Positions 5,453-7,808 of a stretch of 7,808 nucleotides of DNA are shown piece after piece. This DNA is from Spirochaetota bacterium. GTDB lineage: Bacteria > Spirochaetota > Spirochaetia > SZUA-6. The stretch spans positions 1 through 7,808 of the forward strand of contig QNBI01000076.1 in assembly GCA_003641675.1 (NCBI GenBank), in the 5' to 3' direction. Position 1 is the first letter of the stretch. Each line of letters starts with the position of its first letter. Both the position numbers and the translations under genes were made by a program. The notes under the pieces are model-generated. The model saw only the letters and a program-made list of their open reading frames with translations, was not told the DNA's origin and searched no databases.

Positions 5453-5986
5453 ATGACAGAAACTGTAAAAAAGGTACAGCAGTATAAGGTAGAGGCTCTG
5501 AACAGGACAAAAGAAGTTTTATCAGGATATAACGATTTGATTTTTTCGGATTTCCGTGGATTAAATGTAGAGCAGATTACCGAGCTGCGTACAAAACTTC
5601 GTGAGATTAATGCGTATTATAAAGTAATAAAAAACAGCTATCTTCGCAGAGCTGCAAAAGAGATGGAGATGCCGGATCTATCCGAGGTCTTTATAGGGCC
5701 TACGGCAGTTGCGCTCGTTAAGGATGATCCCGGAGCTGCCGCCAAGGTACTCTTTAATTTCACCAAAGATACAACTTTAAAGATAAAGGGTGCTCTTGTT
5801 GACGGGAAGGTTTTTTCGGAAGCCGATGTACAGGCTCTTTCCAAACTTCCCTCGCGCGATGAGCTCTATGCTCAGCTTATGGGGACAATTAATGCCCCGC
5901 TTACAAACCTTATGTATGCTATGAACGGCGTTATTTTAAAATTTGTACGTACTCTGCAGGCCGTTGCAGACAGTAAAGAAAATTAA
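5453..5986 (+). CDS. rplJ: 50S ribosomal protein L10
   Basis: L10 anchors the L7/L12 dimers to the ribosome. The product is 177 residues, within the family range. The rRNA-binding N-terminal domain shows LIFSDFRGLNVEQITELR (29-46), then VIKNSYLRRAAKE (58-70, usual form KNTLLRRA) and FIGPTAVAL (80-88). The C-terminal helix (about 135-177) would carry the L12 dimers. Two starts are possible: ATG 5438 and ATG 5453. I prefer 5453 because GGGGG (5440-5444) lies 8 bases before it, whereas the only AAGG before 5438 directly touches that codon. The gap after rplA is only 17 bases. Confidence 0.94.
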   Translation: MTETVKKVQQYKVEALNRTKEVLSGYNDLIFSDFRGLNVEQITELRTKLREINAYYKVIKNSYLRRAAKEMEMPDLSEVFIGPTAVALVKDDPGAAAKVLFNFTKDTTLKIKGALVDGKVFSEADVQALSKLPSRDELYAQLMGTINAPLTNLMYAMNGVILKFVRTLQAVADSKEN

Positions 5987-6052
5987 TTGCGGCTTTAGTC
6001 TTCCTAACGGTTGCATGCTATTGCTGTAAAATAAAATCAAGGAGAAGTTAAA

Positions 6053-6436
6053 ATGGCAACACTTAAAAAAGAAGAAATCCTGGAAGCGATTTCAAACATG
6101 ACTGTTCTGGAAATATCAGAACTGGTAAAGGCAATGGAAGAGAAATTCGGTGTATCTGCCGCTGCGCCGGTGGCTGTTGCCGCTGCGCCCGCACAGGGGG
6201 CTGCAGAAGCGGAAGAGGAGCAGACCGAATTTACGGTTGTTCTTAAGAGTTTCGGCGACGGGAAGAAAATCCCTGTAATTAAAGAAGTCCGGGCTATAAC
6301 AGGTCTCGGGCTTAAAGAGGCAAAAGAGCTCGTGGAAGCGGGCAATAAGCCGATAAAAGAAAATGTCAGCAAAGATGAAGCTGCAAAGATTAAAGAAAAG
6401 GTTGAAGCGGCCGGCGGAGTCGTTGAAGTTCAGTAA
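6053..6436 (+). CDS. rplL: 50S ribosomal protein L7/L12
   Basis: L7/L12 is the multicopy stalk protein that recruits translation GTPases. The product is 127 residues, typical in length. The dimerisation domain is about 1-34 ([20 protein letters not shown]). An Ala-rich flexible hinge follows (about 35-53: [16 protein letters not shown]), then an acidic run EAEEEQ. The factor-binding C-terminal domain is about 58-127 ([20 protein letters not shown] at 75-94 is the family signature). The start ATG 6053 has AAGGAG (6039-6044) 8 bases upstream, the best-placed ribosome binding site in this cluster. That fits the known need for several L12 copies per L10. The 66-base gap from rplJ has no clear promoter. 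Confidence 0.98.
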   Translation: MATLKKEEILEAISNMTVLEISELVKAMEEKFGVSAAAPVAVAAAPAQGAAEAEEEQTEFTVVLKSFGDGKKIPVIKEVRAITGLGLKEAKELVEAGNKPIKENVSKDEAAKIKEKVEAAGGVVEVQ

Positions 6437-6474
6437 CCGCTGTTTGCTACAATTAATTAATAGACTTACTAAGG

Positions 6475-6505
6475 CCACCGGGATAAATTCGTCCCGGTGG
6501 GTTTT
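6475..6505 (+). terminator. Attenuator-like hairpin between rplL and rpoB
   Basis: CCACCGGGA (6475-6483) pairs perfectly with TCCCGGTGG (6492-6500) around an 8-base loop, a 9-bp stem with seven G-C pairs. It is followed by GTTTTAATT, a short and interrupted U-tract. The hairpin lies 38 bases after the rplL stop and 23 bases before the rpoB start. A partial terminator at this same place is well known in E. coli, where it lowers polymerase gene expression relative to stalk proteins. I infer the same role here; an RNA-processing or stabilising hairpin is the alternative. Confidence 0.75.
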
Positions 6506-6523
6506 AATTGTCTGGGGGTAATA

Positions 6524-7808
6524 ATGATTCTTGACAAATCCAAAGCCATTAAAAGGGAATACTTTGGGAAACCCTACGAAGATATTATGGGGATTCCGAA
6601 TCTTATAGGAATCCAGCTCTCTTCGTACGAGAAATTTCTTCAGAGAGATAAGCTTAACAGCGGAGAGCCGTTGGAAAGGCAGGGCCTGGAGGATGTTTTT
6701 CTGACAGTGTTCCCGATAGAGAGCCCCAACGGCGATATGCTGCTTGAATACGGGCAGTATTCGCTGGATGAGAGTGGTATTAAATTTTCGGAAAAGGAAT
6801 GTAAAAAGAAGGGGCTCACCTATGCAGTCCCCCTTAAGGCAAGAATCAATCTGGTATTCTTAAATACCGGAGAAATAAGGCAGAAAGAGATTTACATGGG
6901 TGATATTCCCCTTATGACGGACAGGGGGACTTTTATAATAAACGGTGCGGAAAGAGTAGTTGTCAGCCAGATACATAGATCGCCGGGTGTGATTTTTTCG
7001 CATGATCAGGGAACGTATTCTTCGCGTATTATACCATACCGTGGTTCCTGGCTGGAATTTGAAATAGATCAGAAGAAAGAACTTATCTATGCAAAAATCG
7101 ACAGAAAAAAGAAAATACTCGGTACTATTTTTTTAAGGGCCTTGGGTTTTGATTCAAGGGAAAAAATAATACTTCTTTTCTATAAAACAAGGGTTGTTAA
7201 AATACTCGAATCGAGAGAAGAGAAGGAAAAGCTTGTGGGCAGTGTCCTTGCGAAGCCTCTCTATACGGGGGAGGGGGATGAAAAAAAGAAGCTCTACAGA
7301 GCCGGGGATAAGATTCATCCTCACGATATAGATGAGCTCCTCCATGCCGGTTTTAAAGAGATAGAGGTGATAGATCTTGACAATGAGGATTCCCTGCATT
7401 CTGATATGATTTTAAACTGTTTCGAGAATGAAGAGATAAAGAGTGCAAAAGACAATCCGGAGAAGGATGAGCCGAGCAGGGAGGAAGCCCTGTCTAAGGT
7501 TTACTCGATACTAAGGCCCGGTGAACCTATTACAATAGAAAGTGCAGAGAAAGATCTCCAGTCTATGTTCTTCTCTGCGAGAAGGTACGATCTGGGAAGA
7601 GTCGGCCGTTACAAATTAAACAAAAAGTTCAACTATCCGGAACCTGTGGAGTCTTTTACCCTGGTTATGGATGATATTGTACAGACTATGATTTTTCTTA
7701 TTAAGGTCTATATAGGCGAGGGCAACGTGGATGATATAGACCATCTGGGAAACAGAAGAATACGTCTGGTAGGAGAGCTTTTAACAAACCAGTTAAAAAT
7801 TGCATTTA
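6524..7808 (+). CDS. rpoB: DNA-directed RNA polymerase subunit beta, 3'-truncated by window
   Basis: RpoB is the beta subunit of RNA polymerase and forms much of the catalytic cleft. The frame is open from ATG 6524 to the window end, giving 428 codons of a protein usually about 1150-1350 residues. GTFIINGAERVVVSQ (134-148) followed by IHRSPGVIFSHD is the conserved N-terminal beta motif next to the rifampicin pocket. YRGSWLEFEID follows shortly after. Near the cut, YDLGRVGRYKLN (about 356-367) and DDIDHLGNRRIRLVGELL (403-420) match the fork region that precedes rifampicin cluster I, which is itself outside the window. The start has GGGGG (6514-6518) 5 bases upstream. Its wording (SSYEKFLQRD, ERQGLEDVF, IESPNGDMLLEY) resembles spirochaete RpoB as I remember it. 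Sequence ends mid-codon. Confidence 0.98.
   Translation, partial: MILDKSKAIKREYFGKPYEDIMGIPNLIGIQLSSYEKFLQRDKLNSGEPLERQGLEDVFLTVFPIESPNGDMLLEYGQYSLDESGIKFSEKECKKKGLTYAVPLKARINLVFLNTGEIRQKEIYMGDIPLMTDRGTFIINGAERVVVSQIHRSPGVIFSHDQGTYSSRIIPYRGSWLEFEIDQKKELIYAKIDRKKKILGTIFLRALGFDSREKIILLFYKTRVVKILESREEKEKLVGSVLAKPLYTGEGDEKKKLYRAGDKIHPHDIDELLHAGFKEIEVIDLDNEDSLHSDMILNCFENEEIKSAKDNPEKDEPSREEALSKVYSILRPGEPITIESAEKDLQSMFFSARRYDLGRVGRYKLNKKFNYPEPVESFTLVMDDIVQTMIFLIKVYIGEGNVDDIDHLGNRRIRLVGELLTNQLKIAF

Noticed and set aside
5438..5986. rplJ starting at ATG 5438
   Set aside because: The AAGG before it directly abuts the codon, and the extra MGVVE is not typical of L10. ATG 5453 has a usable G-rich binding site at normal spacing.
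6011..6037. Possible internal promoter before rplL (TTGCAT with TAAAAT)
   Set aside because: The spacing is 10 or 15 bases depending on the -10 chosen, both poor, and an A-rich ribosome binding site region explains the -10-like text.

Overview
The window is a piece of a bacterial chromosome read entirely on the + strand. It runs from the end of the cell-wall sugar gene glmS, through two genes for exported proteins, into the start of the classic tRNA/ribosomal protein/RNA polymerase supercluster. The order is tRNA-Thr, rpmG, tRNA-Trp, secE, nusG, rplK, rplA, rplJ, rplL, rpoB. The wording of the RpoB N-terminus, the L11 loop and the L33 form fit a spirochaete, probably a relative of Treponema or Spirochaeta. 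That placement is an inference from remembered sequences, not from a search.

Region 1 (1-2982) holds the C-terminal three quarters of GlmS, whose 5' end lies outside the window. Next is a small exported protein of unknown function whose 5' end overlaps glmS, then an exported von Willebrand factor A (vWA) protein with a MIDAS-like metal site. No clear promoter separates these three genes, so they may form one transcription unit.

Region 2 (2983-3683) holds a sigma-70-type promoter and tRNA-Thr(GGU). A second promoter, framed by an 8-bp inverted repeat, follows. Then come rpmG (L33, lacking one zinc cysteine), tRNA-Trp(CCA) and secE. The two tRNAs flank rpmG, and tRNA-Trp sits tightly between two coding genes, so RNA processing must separate tRNA from mRNA.

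Region 3 (3684-7808) runs from nusG to rpoB with short gaps. The nusG-rplK gap carries an RNA fold that closely resembles the ribosomal protein L1 binding site, which suggests autoregulation of rplK-rplA. The rplL-rpoB gap carries a strong hairpin with a weak U-tract, a likely attenuator that sets the ratio of ribosomal stalk protein to RNA polymerase. The gap before rplJ is too short for the L10 leader known from many bacteria. rpoB is cut by the window end upstream of the main rifampicin region.

Most of this is conserved core machinery. I see no mobile element, CRISPR array, phage gene or defence system. The least understood parts are the two exported proteins at 1303-2982 and the candidate control sites at 3157-3196 and 4258-4299.
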